From JAPLSN01 sp964482955 (lineage in GTDB: Bacteria > Spirochaetota > Spirochaetia > Treponematales > UBA12059), in assembly GCA_964482955.1 (NCBI GenBank), contig CAYZZW010000010.1, positions 4,457 to 68,456 of the forward strand: a stretch of DNA of 64,000 nucleotides, given 5' to 3'. Position 1 is the stretch's first letter. Every line of letters starts with the position of its first letter. A program made the translations under genes and the position numbers. Under the pieces are notes generated by a model that saw only the letters and a list, made by a program, of their open reading frames with translations, made no database searches and was not told the origin of the DNA. Positions 27,401 through 36,813 of the stretch are shown piece after piece.

Positions 27401-29308
27401 CTATTTTCCGGCGAAGACGGTGCTCAGCCAGGGAATGTAGGTGATCGCGAAGACGACGGCCACCTGGATGAAAAAGTACGGCATGACGCTTTTCCAGACG
27501 TAGCCGAGCGGTTTCTTGAACGCGTAGCTGCCGAGGAAGAGGTTCATGCCCACGGGAGGCGTGAGGAAGCCGACCGTGAGGTTGGCCACGAAGATGACGC
27601 CGAAGTGGATGGGGTGGATGCCGAAGGCTTCCGACATGGGGACGAGGATGGGCACGAGGACGAGCACCGCCGCGAACACGTCCATGAGGCAACCCGCGAC
27701 GAAGAGGACGGCGTTCACGAGGAGGAGGAACACGACGCGGGTTTGCACGCGTTCGACGACGAAGGCCGTGAGCACGCCAGGCACGCCGGAATCGACGATG
27801 TAACACGACAGGCCGCGGGCCGCGGACAGGAGGACGAGCGTCCCGCCGATGACGAGCGCGGCGTCGAGGCCGGCCTTGAACGCGTCGCGCGGCTTCATGT
27901 CCCCGCGGACGATGCCGAGCAGCGCGACGTAGGCCGCCGTCAGCGAGCCGGTCGTGAGGATCGACGTGGTGCCGGTGAAGAAGAGGACGGACACGAGGAA
28001 GGGCACCGACAGTTCCGGCAGCGCCGCGAGGAAGGCGGGGCCGAGGGGTTCGGACGGCGCGCCTTCGGGTTCCTTCGCGCGGAACGAGAACGCGGCGTAG
28101 AGCGCCGTGCTCGCGCAGAGGAGGAAGCCCGGCAGGACGCCGCCGCGGAAGAGCGCGATGATGTCGAAGGGGCGTTCGGGGCCGTACGCGAACTGCGCGG
28201 TGACGCCGTAGAGGATGAGCGCGAGCGAGGGCGGAAAGAGGAGGCCGAGCGCTCCCGAGGACGTAAGGAGGCCGTGAGCCCGCTTTTCGGTAAGTTGACC
28301 CGAGCCGACCAGCGCCTGCGCCAGCACGGGACCGAGCGCGAGGATCGCCACGCCGCTCGAACCGGTGAAGGTCGAGAAGAAGACGCAGACGACGACCGCC
28401 GCGATCGCCGATCCGCCGGGCAGTTTCCCGAAGGCGGCCTTGAAGAGCCGGACGAGGCGCTCTCCCGATCTGGACGCGGCCATAATGAAGCCGGCCATCG
28501 TGAAGAGGGGAACCGCCGCGATCTGCGGACTCTGGAGCATCGAGTAGAATTCCGTGACGGCGAGTTCGATGACGGATCCGCCGTACAGGAAAAAGGCGGC
28601 CGCGATGCCGCCGAGCACCGCGTAAAGCGGCAGGCCGAAGAACGCCAGCACGAGGAATAGGGCGAAGCAGGGCCACGCCGCGAGCCTGCCGACCGCGAAC
28701 GCGAGCTCGGTCAACGCGAACAGGTCCAGGCGCGGGAGCGCGAGGGTCGCGATGTTCGCGACGGAACCGCCTGCGAGGACGGTACCGGCCAGGACAGCGG
28801 CGACGGTGGCGATCGCCTTCGCCGGAACGCGCAGCTTCGCGCGCGCGACGTCTGCGACGAGCATGCCGAGGAACCCGACCGGAATGGCGAGCGCGAAGAC
28901 GCGGACGGGCAGGAACCACGCCCGTTCGGAATCGTCGAAACCGAGGAACGCGAACGACAGCGAAGTCCAGAAGTACACGCTCTGGACCATCACCGTAAGC
29001 GCGTGGACGACCGCTTCGACGATCCGCATGACGATGCCATCATCGGCGGGACGCACGATGGCGAGGTGCTTGCCCGCGCGCGACGTGGCCACCGCGCCCG
29101 CGAAGACGAGCACGATGGTCATGTGCTGGGCGAAGGAATCCGCGGCGACGAGGGCCTTGCCGAAGACGCGCGACGAGACGAAGCTCGCGATGGGGAGAAA
29201 CACGAGGCTCGCCGCGGCGACGATGACGGCTCCCGCCGCGAGCCGATCGGCGAGACGGCTCGGTCTTGACGCGCGCGGCGTCGCGGCATTCGTTCCGCTG
29301 CGTTTCAT
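27401..29308 (-). CDS. TRAP transporter permease, fused DctQ-DctM (TatQM-like)
   Basis: The 635-residue membrane protein joins a small four-helix DctQ-type part (about 1-190, with FAGAVATSRAGKHLAI and ERAWFLPVRVFALAIPVGF) to a DctM-type large permease (about 195-635, FALFLVLAFFGLPLYAVLGG, FFSTFTGSSGVAILALGPVL, GLLFPPSLALILYG, LTVGFLTPPVGMNLFLGSYAF). It is the ion-driven channel working with the binding protein encoded upstream. The start overlaps a 21-codon open frame (ATGA). Order and strand agree with TatT-TatP-permease. Confidence 0.9.
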   Translation of the reverse strand: MKRSGTNAATPRASRPSRLADRLAAGAVIVAAASLVFLPIASFVSSRVFGKALVAADSFAQHMTIVLVFAGAVATSRAGKHLAIVRPADDGIVMRIVEAVVHALTVMVQSVYFWTSLSFAFLGFDDSERAWFLPVRVFALAIPVGFLGMLVADVARAKLRVPAKAIATVAAVLAGTVLAGGSVANIATLALPRLDLFALTELAFAVGRLAAWPCFALFLVLAFFGLPLYAVLGGIAAAFFLYGGSVIELAVTEFYSMLQSPQIAAVPLFTMAGFIMAASRSGERLVRLFKAAFGKLPGGSAIAAVVVCVFFSTFTGSSGVAILALGPVLAQALVGSGQLTEKRAHGLLTSSGALGLLFPPSLALILYGVTAQFAYGPERPFDIIALFRGGVLPGFLLCASTALYAAFSFRAKEPEGAPSEPLGPAFLAALPELSVPFLVSVLFFTGTTSILTTGSLTAAYVALLGIVRGDMKPRDAFKAGLDAALVIGGTLVLLSAARGLSCYIVDSGVPGVLTAFVVERVQTRVVFLLLVNAVLFVAGCLMDVFAAVLVLVPILVPMSEAFGIHPIHFGVIFVANLTVGFLTPPVGMNLFLGSYAFKKPLGYVWKSVMPYFFIQVAVVFAITYIPWLSTVFAGK

Positions 29309-29370
29309 TTCGCAATCACCTTATTTTCGCATGCCTCGGCATGAACATCGCTCATGGTGTCTCGTTTCAT
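29305..29370 (-). CDS. 21-codon open frame overlapping the TRAP permease start
   Basis: The frame MKRDTMSDVHAEACENKVIAK ends in TGA sharing ATGA with the permease start. It arose by an about 60-nt duplication: the end of tatP and the start of the permease gene are both partly repeated (ATGCGAAAATAAGGT and ATGAAACG each occur twice). It could couple translation of the two genes; it may also be a non-functional by-product. Confidence 0.35.
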   Translation of the reverse strand: MKRDTMSDVHAEACENKVIAK

Positions 29371-29396
29371 TCGACACGACCTTATTTTCGCATGCC
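29318..29396. repeat. 18-bp direct repeat at the tatP / permease junction
   Basis: ACCTTATTTTCGCATGCC occurs at 29318-29335 and at 29379-29396, the second copy containing the tatP stop. CGTTTCATT is likewise doubled (29301-29309 and 29363-29371). This shows a tandem duplication of the gene junction. Confidence 0.85.
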
Positions 29397-30371
29397 GGCG
29401 ACGGCTTCGTCGATGAGGGCGAGGATCTCCTTCGAAAAGAGGTCCTTGATGAGCCGGTTGCGGTTCGTCACGAAGGTGACGTTCCACTCCTTGCGGTCGG
29501 CTTCGCTCACGGGGACGTAGACGAGTCCGTCGCGCTTCATCGTCTCGATGGCGGCGGTCTCGTCCCTTTCGAGCGTGGCTCCGAGCTCCGCGGTCATGCG
29601 GTCGGCGGCGGCGAGGAGGCCGGTCTTGAGGTTCGCGGGCACGCGGTTCCATTTCGCGGTGGAGGCGACGATGGCGCCGATGAACGGCGCGACGCGCATG
29701 CCCGTCATGTAGGTCTTGGTGTTCCTGAGGAACGACCATTGCGTAGCGAGGAGGAGCGGGCTCACGAAGAACGCGTCGATGCTGCCCTGCATGAACTGCG
29801 TGACGGTTTCCGCGGACGGTATGGGTACGGCGACGCACCCGGCGGCGTTGAGCATCTTGGCCATCTTCGCGTCGTCCGCCGCCACGGCGACGCGGATGCC
29901 GACGATGTCGGCCGGTTTCGCCACGGGTTTCCGCGTGACGAAGTACACCCAACCGCCCTTCGACCACGTGATTATCGTATAACCTCTGGCTTCCATCTCC
30001 GAGCGGAGCTTGGCGTCCAGCTTGTCCATGGTGACCGTGAGTTCGGAATCCGTCTGGACGATGGAGGGCAGGCTCAGGACGAGGATGTCGTCGTAGAAGC
30101 GCGCGAGCCCCTGCGTGGTGAACACGCCGAGGTCGAGCCCGCCGACCTTCATCTTTTTCTGGATGGCGATCTCGTCGCCGACGGTGCCGTAGAAGTTGCG
30201 GAGCGTGACCGTTCCGCCCGAGAGTTTCGTCCAGTCGGCGACGAGCCTGCGGAGACCGGCGCCCCACGGGCTGTTTTCGGGGGCGATGGTGCCGAGCTTG
30301 AGGGTCTGCGCCGGCGCGGCGCCGGCCAGGACGGCCAGCGCGAGCGCGGCCAGGATGCGGGATCGTTTCAT
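29382..30371 (-). CDS. tatP: TRAP transporter substrate-binding protein (TatP/DctP family)
   Basis: The 329-residue protein has a signal peptide (MKRSRILAALALAVLAGAAPAQ) and the DctP pattern: LKLGTIAPENSPWGAGLRRLV, YGTVGDEIAIQKKMKVGGLDLGVFTTQGLA, a PADIVGIRVAV segment with the conserved substrate-carboxylate Arg, and AETVTQFMQGSIDAFFVSP. In Treponema TatP(T) docks with the TatT lipoprotein to bring an unknown, probably hydrophobic ligand to the permease. The start at 30371 has GGAGGAATC in front. It is 38 nt after tatT. Confidence 0.9.
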   Translation of the reverse strand: MKRSRILAALALAVLAGAAPAQTLKLGTIAPENSPWGAGLRRLVADWTKLSGGTVTLRNFYGTVGDEIAIQKKMKVGGLDLGVFTTQGLARFYDDILVLSLPSIVQTDSELTVTMDKLDAKLRSEMEARGYTIITWSKGGWVYFVTRKPVAKPADIVGIRVAVAADDAKMAKMLNAAGCVAVPIPSAETVTQFMQGSIDAFFVSPLLLATQWSFLRNTKTYMTGMRVAPFIGAIVASTAKWNRVPANLKTGLLAAADRMTAELGATLERDETAAIETMKRDGLVYVPVSEADRKEWNVTFVTNRNRLIKDLFSKEILALIDEAVAGMRK

Positions 30372-30409
30372 GATTCCTCCATGATGATAGCCGGCGCGGA
30401 ACGGGCCGG

Positions 30410-31318
30410 TCATTCCGCGGATTCTGCGTCCGGATCCAGAAAGTACCGGTCGATGTCCCGGAGCAGGCGCTCGGCCCTGCGGCGGGCCAGCACGTTGAGG
30501 AGCCGCTGGTCGGGTCGCGCGTTCGGATCCACCGCGAGCGCCAGCGCGAGGGCTGCCTTGTAGCCCGCGGGATCGCCGTTCGGGACGCAGTAGCCGATCG
30601 CCCACGCGACGTGCACGGACGCCCTCGAGCCGTCGGATGCCGCGAGCGCGGCGTCGCGGAGGGCGGTTGCCTTGGCCTCGCGGCCGGCGTCGGGCAGGGC
30701 GAGCGCCGCCGACATGAGGAGCTCCTCGGCGGCCCCGAGGTTCCAGCCCGGTTCGACGGCGCGGACGCGTTCGAGGCAGGCGAGGGCGGCGCCCAGGAGC
30801 TTCGAGGTGCCCGCGTCGAAGGGATCGACGGAAAAGGCGCCGAGGATCGCGGCGCCGGAATAGTAGAGGAGGTCGAGATCGCGCTTGCCCGTCGTTTCGA
30901 GCGCCTTGACGTCGCCCCGCGCGACTCCGTCGAAGAATCCGGGCGTCCGTCGTTCGAGCGGTCCGGACGCCCGTTCGAACGCGCGGCGGTACATGGCTTT
31001 CGCGCGCGCGGTGAGGGCCTCGCGTTCCTCGAACGCCTCGTCGGGCAGCGCGACGGCGCGGTCGGCGATGAAGGAGCTGGCGTAGAGCAGTTCGAGCGAG
31101 GCGGCCGCCCCGGCGTACCCGGGATCGGCTGGCCAGGTGTCCGAGAGGACTTCGGCCGTCTTGATGAGGGTGGGCAGCGCGGACTCGACGAGCTCCGGAT
31201 CGTCGTCGCCCAGGATGGACGCGGCGGTGTTGTCGCCCAGGCGGAAGGCGGCGCACGACGAGACGAGCGCCGCGGCGGCGCAGAGGGATGCCGTCCTCGC
31301 GAGCATGCTGAATTTCAC
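30410..31318 (-). CDS. tatT: TatT-type TRAP-associated TPR lipoprotein
   Basis: The 302-residue protein has a lipobox (CAAAALVSSC) and the TatT pattern: AAFRLGDNTAASILGDDDPELVESALPTLIKTAEVLSDTWPAD, GYAGAAASLELLYASSFI, DLLYYSGAAILGAFS, and helical TPR-like repeats after it. In T. pallidum TatT forms trimers with pores that receive TatP. I use GTG 31318 because the promoter -10 box ends 7 nt before it; ATG 31327 overlaps that box. It is the first gene of the three-gene TRAP operon. Confidence 0.82.
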   Translation of the reverse strand: MKFSMLARTASLCAAAALVSSCAAFRLGDNTAASILGDDDPELVESALPTLIKTAEVLSDTWPADPGYAGAAASLELLYASSFIADRAVALPDEAFEEREALTARAKAMYRRAFERASGPLERRTPGFFDGVARGDVKALETTGKRDLDLLYYSGAAILGAFSVDPFDAGTSKLLGAALACLERVRAVEPGWNLGAAEELLMSAALALPDAGREAKATALRDAALAASDGSRASVHVAWAIGYCVPNGDPAGYKAALALALAVDPNARPDQRLLNVLARRRAERLLRDIDRYFLDPDAESAE

Positions 31319-31325
31319 GTCGTCC

Positions 31326-31354
31326 ATAGTAGCGATCGCGAAAGCCCTCGTCAA
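31326..31354 (-). promoter_or_regulatory. leaderless-type promoter of the tatT-tatP-permease operon
   Basis: Minus strand TTGACG (31354-31349), 17 bp, TACTAT (31331-31326), then 7 nt to GTG 31318. No ribosome site precedes the start. Confidence 0.6.
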
Positions 31355-31393
31355 TTCTCGCGGTCCGCCGCCGCGCGAAGGGGATTTTCCGAC

Positions 31394-31423
31394 TTGTGCG
31401 ACGGAAGGGTTCGCGGATACGAT
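31394..31423 (+). promoter_or_regulatory. leaderless-type promoter of the ABC exporter operon
   Basis: TTGTGC (31394-31399), 18 bp, TACGAT (31418-31423), then 6 nt to ATG 31430. No ribosome site is visible. Confidence 0.5.
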
Positions 31424-31429
31424 GATTCC

Positions 31430-33175
31430 ATGATCGCAGAATTCCGCTCGCTCGGTCCGCGCCTGAAACGGCACGCGCCCGCCTATGTCGCCGGCATCCT
31501 CTGTCTCGTCGCGGTGGACGCGGCGCAGATCCTCATCCCCCAGTTCGTGAAGCGCGTCGTCGACGCGCTGTCGTCCGGCGGCGGCCGCGAGGTCGCGCTG
31601 TGGTCGGGGATCGCCATCGTCGGCGTCGCGGCGGTCGTGGGCGCCGGCCGGTTCCTGTGGCGCTATTTCATCTTCGGGGCCTCTCGCCGCATCGAAACCG
31701 CCATGCGCGACGATCTCTTCGAGAAGATCATGCGCCTGCCGCCTTCCTTCTTCCAGCGCAACAAGACGGGCGACCTCATGGCCCGCGCGACCAACGACCT
31801 CCAGGCCATCCGCCAGGCGACGGGCATGGGACTCGTGGCGTTCGTCGACGGCGTGTTCATGTCCGGAGCCATCCTCGTCGTGATGATCTCGGGCAATCCG
31901 CGCGTCGCCCTGTACACGATCCTGCCCCTGCCCGTGGTCACGGCGCTCATCGTCGTGTTCGGAAAGCTCGTGGGCACCGGCTTCAAGGTCGCGCAGGAGC
32001 GCTACTCGCGCCTGAGCGAGATCGTGCAGGAGACCCTGCAGGGCATCCGGGTCGTGAAGTCCTTCGTCAAGGAAGGGCACTTCGCGGACAAGTTCTCCGA
32101 CGCGAACGACGGCTATTCGGACGCGTCGATGCACCTCGTGCGCGTCTTCGGGTTCTTCTTTCCCTTCATCGGGTTCCTCGCGGGGATCACGAACCTCATC
32201 CTCCTCGGCGCGGGCGGAGGCGCGGTCGTCGAGAACCGCATGACCCCGGGCGACATCGTCGCGGCGCTCGCCTACCTCGAAATGCTCGTGTGGCCCATGC
32301 TCGGCGCCGGATTCACGGTCAACATGCTGCAGCGCGGCGCCGCGTCGCTCAAGCGCGTCAACGAGATCATGGACGAGCCGACGGAAGCCTACGCGTCGGG
32401 AGCCGCGGCCGCGAACCCGTCCGCGACCGGCGCGTCCCGCGACCTGGAGACGCGGAATCTCGCCTTCGGCTACGCGGACGGCGGGTCCGTCCTCGCGGGC
32501 GTCGACATCGCCGTGCCCGCGGGCACGACGCTCGGCGTGCTCGGGCGCGTAGGCTCCGGGAAGTCGACGCTCCTCAAGGCGCTGGCGCGCATCGTCGAGC
32601 CGCCGCCCGGCGCGGTCTTCCTCGGGGGACGCGACGTCCTCGACCTGCCGCTCGAGGAGCTCCGCTCGAGCTTCGGCTTCGTCCCGCAGGACACCTTCCT
32701 CTTCTCCGACACGGTGCGCGCCAACGTGCTCTTCGGCCGCCCCGACGCCGGCCAGGGACGCTTCGAGGAGGCCGTGTCGATCGCGGCGCTCGGCCGCGAC
32801 GTGGCCGGCTTCAAGGACGGCTGGGACACGGTGGTCGGCGAAAAGGGGCTCACCCTCTCGGGAGGGCAGAAGCAGCGCATCGCCATCGCGCGGGCGCTCG
32901 TGCTCGATCCGGAGATCCTCGTGCTCGACGACGCGCTGTCCGCGGTGGACGCGGAGACCGAGGAGGCCATCCTCGAGGCGATCGTCGCGAAGCGGAAGGG
33001 CCGGACGAACGTCATCGTGTCGAACCGCGTGTCGACGCTCCGCGTCGCGGACTCCGTGGTCGTGCTCGACGGCGGCAGGGTGGCGGAGAAGGGCACCCAC
33101 GACGAACTCCGGGAGGGTTCGGGATTCTACGCGGAGATCGCGCGCCTCCAGGCGCTGTCCGCGGCGGGAGCGTGA
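31430..33175 (+). CDS. ABC exporter half-transporter, degenerate-site subunit
   Basis: The 581-residue protein has six membrane helices (about 15-305) with the coupling-helix segment RLSEIVQETLQGIRVVKSFVKE, then an ATPase with Walker A GRVGSGKST (372-380), Q-loop PQDTFLF and signature LSGGQ (476-480). Walker B reads LVLDDALSAVD: Asp501 stands where the catalytic Glu is expected, as in the degenerate-site partner of heterodimeric exporters such as TM287/288. It should pair with the next gene product, 1 nt downstream. The substrate (lipid, drug or peptide) is unknown. Confidence 0.9.
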   Translation: MIAEFRSLGPRLKRHAPAYVAGILCLVAVDAAQILIPQFVKRVVDALSSGGGREVALWSGIAIVGVAAVVGAGRFLWRYFIFGASRRIETAMRDDLFEKIMRLPPSFFQRNKTGDLMARATNDLQAIRQATGMGLVAFVDGVFMSGAILVVMISGNPRVALYTILPLPVVTALIVVFGKLVGTGFKVAQERYSRLSEIVQETLQGIRVVKSFVKEGHFADKFSDANDGYSDASMHLVRVFGFFFPFIGFLAGITNLILLGAGGGAVVENRMTPGDIVAALAYLEMLVWPMLGAGFTVNMLQRGAASLKRVNEIMDEPTEAYASGAAAANPSATGASRDLETRNLAFGYADGGSVLAGVDIAVPAGTTLGVLGRVGSGKSTLLKALARIVEPPPGAVFLGGRDVLDLPLEELRSSFGFVPQDTFLFSDTVRANVLFGRPDAGQGRFEEAVSIAALGRDVAGFKDGWDTVVGEKGLTLSGGQKQRIAIARALVLDPEILVLDDALSAVDAETEEAILEAIVAKRKGRTNVIVSNRVSTLRVADSVVVLDGGRVAEKGTHDELREGSGFYAEIARLQALSAAGA

Positions 33176-33176
33176 G

Positions 33177-35303
33177 ATGGCCGACTATTTCGAGACCGAC
33201 GAGGTCACCAAGGGATACGACCACACGCTGGCCGCCCGCATCATGGGCTACGCGTGGAAGTACCGAGGGCTCATGGCCGCGACCTTCCTGTTCCTCGCGC
33301 TGGCCACCGCGGGCGAGCTGTACGCGCCGGTCCTCGTGCGCGACACGATGGACAACGCGGTCATGCCGACGTACGCGTCGGTGGGCGAGGTCGATTCCGC
33401 CGTCGCCGCGCGGCTCGGCATCGACGGCGAGACGCCGCGCGCGGGCGGCCGCGCCTACGTGCCGCGGGGACGCGTCGACCGGCTGGATCCCGCCGAACGC
33501 GCGGAGCTCGTCGCGCGCGGTCTCGTCGACCAGGGCGGCTACTACGTCTTCCCGCTGGATACGCCCGCGGCCCGCGAGGTCGCCGGGCGCGTGAGGGCCG
33601 CGCGCGGCCCGGACGACGCCTGGGCCGCGATCGGCGCCGCGACGCTCGGCTCGCTCTCCGCGGCGGACGCCCGCGCGATCCGCGCGCGCGACCTCCGGAC
33701 GATCGGCGTCAACGTCGCCGTCTTCTTCGGCGCGCTCGCGCTCGTGCTCGTGGCCACCTTCTTCCAGACCCTGCTTTCGAGCCTCGTGGGACAGCTCGTC
33801 ATGAAGGACCTCCGGCTGGAGCTGTTCCGCCACGTCGCCCGGCAGTCGCTTTCGAGCCTGTCGCGCCAGCCCGTGGGCCGGCTCGTCACGCGCCTCACGA
33901 GCGACGTGGAGACGATCAACGAGTTCTTCACGAACGTCGTCGTGTCCTTCGCGAAGGACCTGGCCGTCATGATCGGCGTCCTCGTCGTTCTCGTATCGCT
34001 CGACGTCAAGCTCGGGATCGCGGTGCTAGCCACCCTGCCGCCCGTCCTCTTCGTGACGCTGCTGGCGCGGACGCGGGCCCGCGACGCCTTCCGCAGGCAG
34101 CGGACCTGGCTTTCGAAGGTGAACTCGTACATCGCGGAGCACGTCGCCGGCGTCGCGGTCGTGAAGCTCTTCGCGGCGGAGAGGCGCTGTTCGGAAACCT
34201 TCCGCGCCCACGACCGCGAGCTCATGAAGGCCAACCTCGGCGAGATGCAGGTGTTCGCCACCTTCCGCCCGCTCGTCGACTTCTTCTCCTCCGTGTCGCT
34301 CGCGGTGATCCTCTGGTTCGGCTCGATCCTCTTCGCGGACGGGGCGCTGTCGCTCGGCACGCTCATCGCCTTCGTGAACCTGATCCGCATGTTCTATTCG
34401 CCGGTCCAGGACATCTCCGAAAAGTACACCCTGCTCCAGAGCGCGATGGCGGGCAGCGAGCGCGTCTTCAAGGTGCTCGACGACAGCGACGAGATTCCCG
34501 ACGCCCCCTCGCGCCCCCTGCCGTCTCCCGTCCGCGGCGCCATCGAGTTCGACCGCGTGTGGTTCGCGTACAAAGAGGACGAATGGATATTGCGCGACGT
34601 CAGCTTCGCGGTGGCCCCGGGAGAGATGGTGGCCATCGTCGGTTACACCGGCGCGGGCAAGACGACGATCGCCAACCTGATCGCGCGCATGTGGGACGTG
34701 AACCGCGGCGAGATCCGGCTGGACGGGGTGCCCGTGCGCGACCTGCCCCTCGGCGAGCTTCGCCGCTCGGTCCGCCCGGTCCTGCAGGACGTCTTCCTCT
34801 TTTCCGGCGACGTCGGCGAGAACATCCGCCTCGGTTCCGGCATCGACGACGAGGCCGTGCGCCGCGCCGCGCGCGCGGTGGGCGCCGACTCGTTCATCGA
34901 AAGCCTGCCGGGCGGCTACGCGGCCGATCTCGCGGAGGGCGCCGCGAACATCTCCACCGGCCAACGCCAGCTCCTGTCGTTCGCTCGCGTCGTGGCGCAC
35001 GACCCGGCCGTCATCGTCCTCGACGAGGCCACGAGCTCGGTGGACACCGAGACGGAAAAGCTCGTGCAGAAGGGGCTCGCGGAGATGTTGAAAGGCCGGA
35101 CCAGCATCGTGATCGCGCACCGCCTCTCCACGATCCGGCACGCGGACCGCATCCTCGTCCTCTCCGGCGGGCGCATCGTCGAACAGGGGCGGCACGACGA
35201 GCTCATGGCGGCGGGCGGCGCCTACCAGAAGCTCTACACCATCCAGTACGAAAAGGCGGCGATGGCCGCCGGCAAGACGGGAGGCGAAGCCGGATGGAAC
35301 TGA
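33177..35303 (+). CDS. ABC exporter half-transporter, catalytic subunit with extra loop
   Basis: The 708-residue partner has the catalytic Glu617 in VLDEATSSVD, Walker A GYTGAGKTT (489-497), but a degenerate signature ISTGQRQ (592-598). Together with the upstream subunit this gives one full and one degenerate ATP site, as in TM287/288-type exporters. An insertion of about 120 residues (roughly 55-175) between TM1 and TM2, with a high content of charged residues and Arg-Gly, would lie outside the membrane and is not usual in the family. Its end overlaps the sigma-54 activator start by 10 nt. Confidence 0.9.
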   Translation: MADYFETDEVTKGYDHTLAARIMGYAWKYRGLMAATFLFLALATAGELYAPVLVRDTMDNAVMPTYASVGEVDSAVAARLGIDGETPRAGGRAYVPRGRVDRLDPAERAELVARGLVDQGGYYVFPLDTPAAREVAGRVRAARGPDDAWAAIGAATLGSLSAADARAIRARDLRTIGVNVAVFFGALALVLVATFFQTLLSSLVGQLVMKDLRLELFRHVARQSLSSLSRQPVGRLVTRLTSDVETINEFFTNVVVSFAKDLAVMIGVLVVLVSLDVKLGIAVLATLPPVLFVTLLARTRARDAFRRQRTWLSKVNSYIAEHVAGVAVVKLFAAERRCSETFRAHDRELMKANLGEMQVFATFRPLVDFFSSVSLAVILWFGSILFADGALSLGTLIAFVNLIRMFYSPVQDISEKYTLLQSAMAGSERVFKVLDDSDEIPDAPSRPLPSPVRGAIEFDRVWFAYKEDEWILRDVSFAVAPGEMVAIVGYTGAGKTTIANLIARMWDVNRGEIRLDGVPVRDLPLGELRRSVRPVLQDVFLFSGDVGENIRLGSGIDDEAVRRAARAVGADSFIESLPGGYAADLAEGAANISTGQRQLLSFARVVAHDPAVIVLDEATSSVDTETEKLVQKGLAEMLKGRTSIVIAHRLSTIRHADRILVLSGGRIVEQGRHDELMAAGGAYQKLYTIQYEKAAMAAGKTGGEAGWN

Positions 35304-36751
35304 CGATAGCCGCGATCGCGGAGCCGCGCGCGCTCGAGGAACTGGAACGGGGTTTCGCCGAGATCCTGCCCGAGCCCCGTTCGTTCAGGGGGTTCGTGGA
35401 CCTCTCGTCCGCGCTCGACGCGTTGCGCGATTTGAAGCCCTCAATCGTCGTCGTGGGCGAGTCGTTCCGCGGCCGCGACGCGATGGATCCGGTCGACCAC
35501 CTGCGCGTCGTCTGCCCGGACTGCGCCGTGGTCCTCGCGGTGGACCGCGGCGGCCTCACGACCGACGTCGAGCTCATGAAATCTGGCGCCTTCGGGTACC
35601 TGCAGTTCCCGCTCCGGGCCGACAAGGTCCGCGCCCTCGTCGAGGACGTCGCTGAGCGGCGGGCCGCGACCGCCGATACCGGCGAGGTCGTGCGCGCGAT
35701 GGCCGGACGGTCGCAGCACATCGTGTCGCACAGCCCGGAGATGGAAAAGGTGCTGTCGCTCGCGGCGAGGGCGGCCGCGAGCGGTGCGACCGTGCTCATC
35801 AAGGGCGAGAGCGGCACGGGCAAGGAGCTCGTCGCGCGGGCCATCCACCTTTTGAGCCCGCGCCGCCACAAGCCCTTCGTCATCGTGAACATCGCGGCGC
35901 TCAGCGAGAACCTCATCGAGAGCGAGCTCTTCGGCCACGTCAAGGGCGCGTTCACCGGGGCGATGAGCGACCGGCCCGGCCGCTTCGAGCTGGCCGACGG
36001 CGGCACTCTCTTCATCGACGAGGTCGGCGAAGTGCCCGAGGGCATCCAGGTGAAGCTCCTCCGCGTGCTCCAGTTCGGCACCTACGAGCGCGTGGGCGAC
36101 AACGTGACGCGCAACGCGGACGTGCGCATCATCGCCGCGACGAACCGCCGCCTCGACGAGGCGGTGGCGGCCGGCAAGTTCCGGGCCGACCTCTATTACC
36201 GGATCAACGTGGTGCCCGTGGCCGTGCCGCCCCTCCGCTCGCGCAAGGCGGACATCCCCTTCCTCATCGAGCATTTCCTCAAGAAGTACGCGGACCGCAA
36301 CGGCAAGGTCGTGCGCGGCATCACCGCGGAGGCCGTCGGGCGGATCATGAAGTACGCCTTCCCGGGCAACGTCCGCGAACTCGAGAATTTCATCGAGCGC
36401 GGCGTGGTGCTGGCGCGCGGGGAGCTTCTCTCCGAGACCGAGGTCTTTCCGCCCGATTTCGAGGGACCCTGCGCCGAACCCGCGACGCCGATCGGCGGAG
36501 AGCCCTCCGGAGAGGGCGCCTGGTACGCGCCGCCCGAGGACGCGACCTACGAGGAAGCCATGCGCGGTTTCGAGCGCGTGCTCGTCGAGAAGGCGCTCGA
36601 GCGCGAGTCGGGCAACGTCAGCTCGACCGCCCGGCGCCTCGGGATGGGGGAGCGGCGGCTCCGTTACCGGTTGCACCTGCTCGGCCTCGACGGAAGGCGC
36701 GCCGACGACGATTCCGACGCCGAGAGCGTCGATCCCGACTGGGAAGGCTGA
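35294..36751 (+). CDS. sigma-54-dependent activator with degenerate receiver domain
   Basis: The 485-residue protein has a receiver-like N-terminus (about 1-125), an AAA+ sigma-54 activation domain with Walker A GESGTGKE (171-178), the GAFTGA loop (218-223), GGTLFIDEVGE and NVRELENFIER, and a Fis-type HTH (ESGNVSSTARRLGMGERRLRYRLHLLGL). In the receiver, the phosphorylatable Asp position reads VVVGES and the K-P motif reads FPLR, so phosphorylation seems unlikely. It would hydrolyse ATP to open sigma-54 promoters under another signal. It overlaps the exporter gene. Confidence 0.88.
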   Translation: MELTIAAIAEPRALEELERGFAEILPEPRSFRGFVDLSSALDALRDLKPSIVVVGESFRGRDAMDPVDHLRVVCPDCAVVLAVDRGGLTTDVELMKSGAFGYLQFPLRADKVRALVEDVAERRAATADTGEVVRAMAGRSQHIVSHSPEMEKVLSLAARAAASGATVLIKGESGTGKELVARAIHLLSPRRHKPFVIVNIAALSENLIESELFGHVKGAFTGAMSDRPGRFELADGGTLFIDEVGEVPEGIQVKLLRVLQFGTYERVGDNVTRNADVRIIAATNRRLDEAVAAGKFRADLYYRINVVPVAVPPLRSRKADIPFLIEHFLKKYADRNGKVVRGITAEAVGRIMKYAFPGNVRELENFIERGVVLARGELLSETEVFPPDFEGPCAEPATPIGGEPSGEGAWYAPPEDATYEEAMRGFERVLVEKALERESGNVSSTARRLGMGERRLRYRLHLLGLDGRRADDDSDAESVDPDWEG

Positions 36752-36813
36752 ACCCGCCGTCGCGCCGGGGCCATCCGTCTCGCGCACGAGGAGTCCGCCG
36801 AACCGCGATGCTC

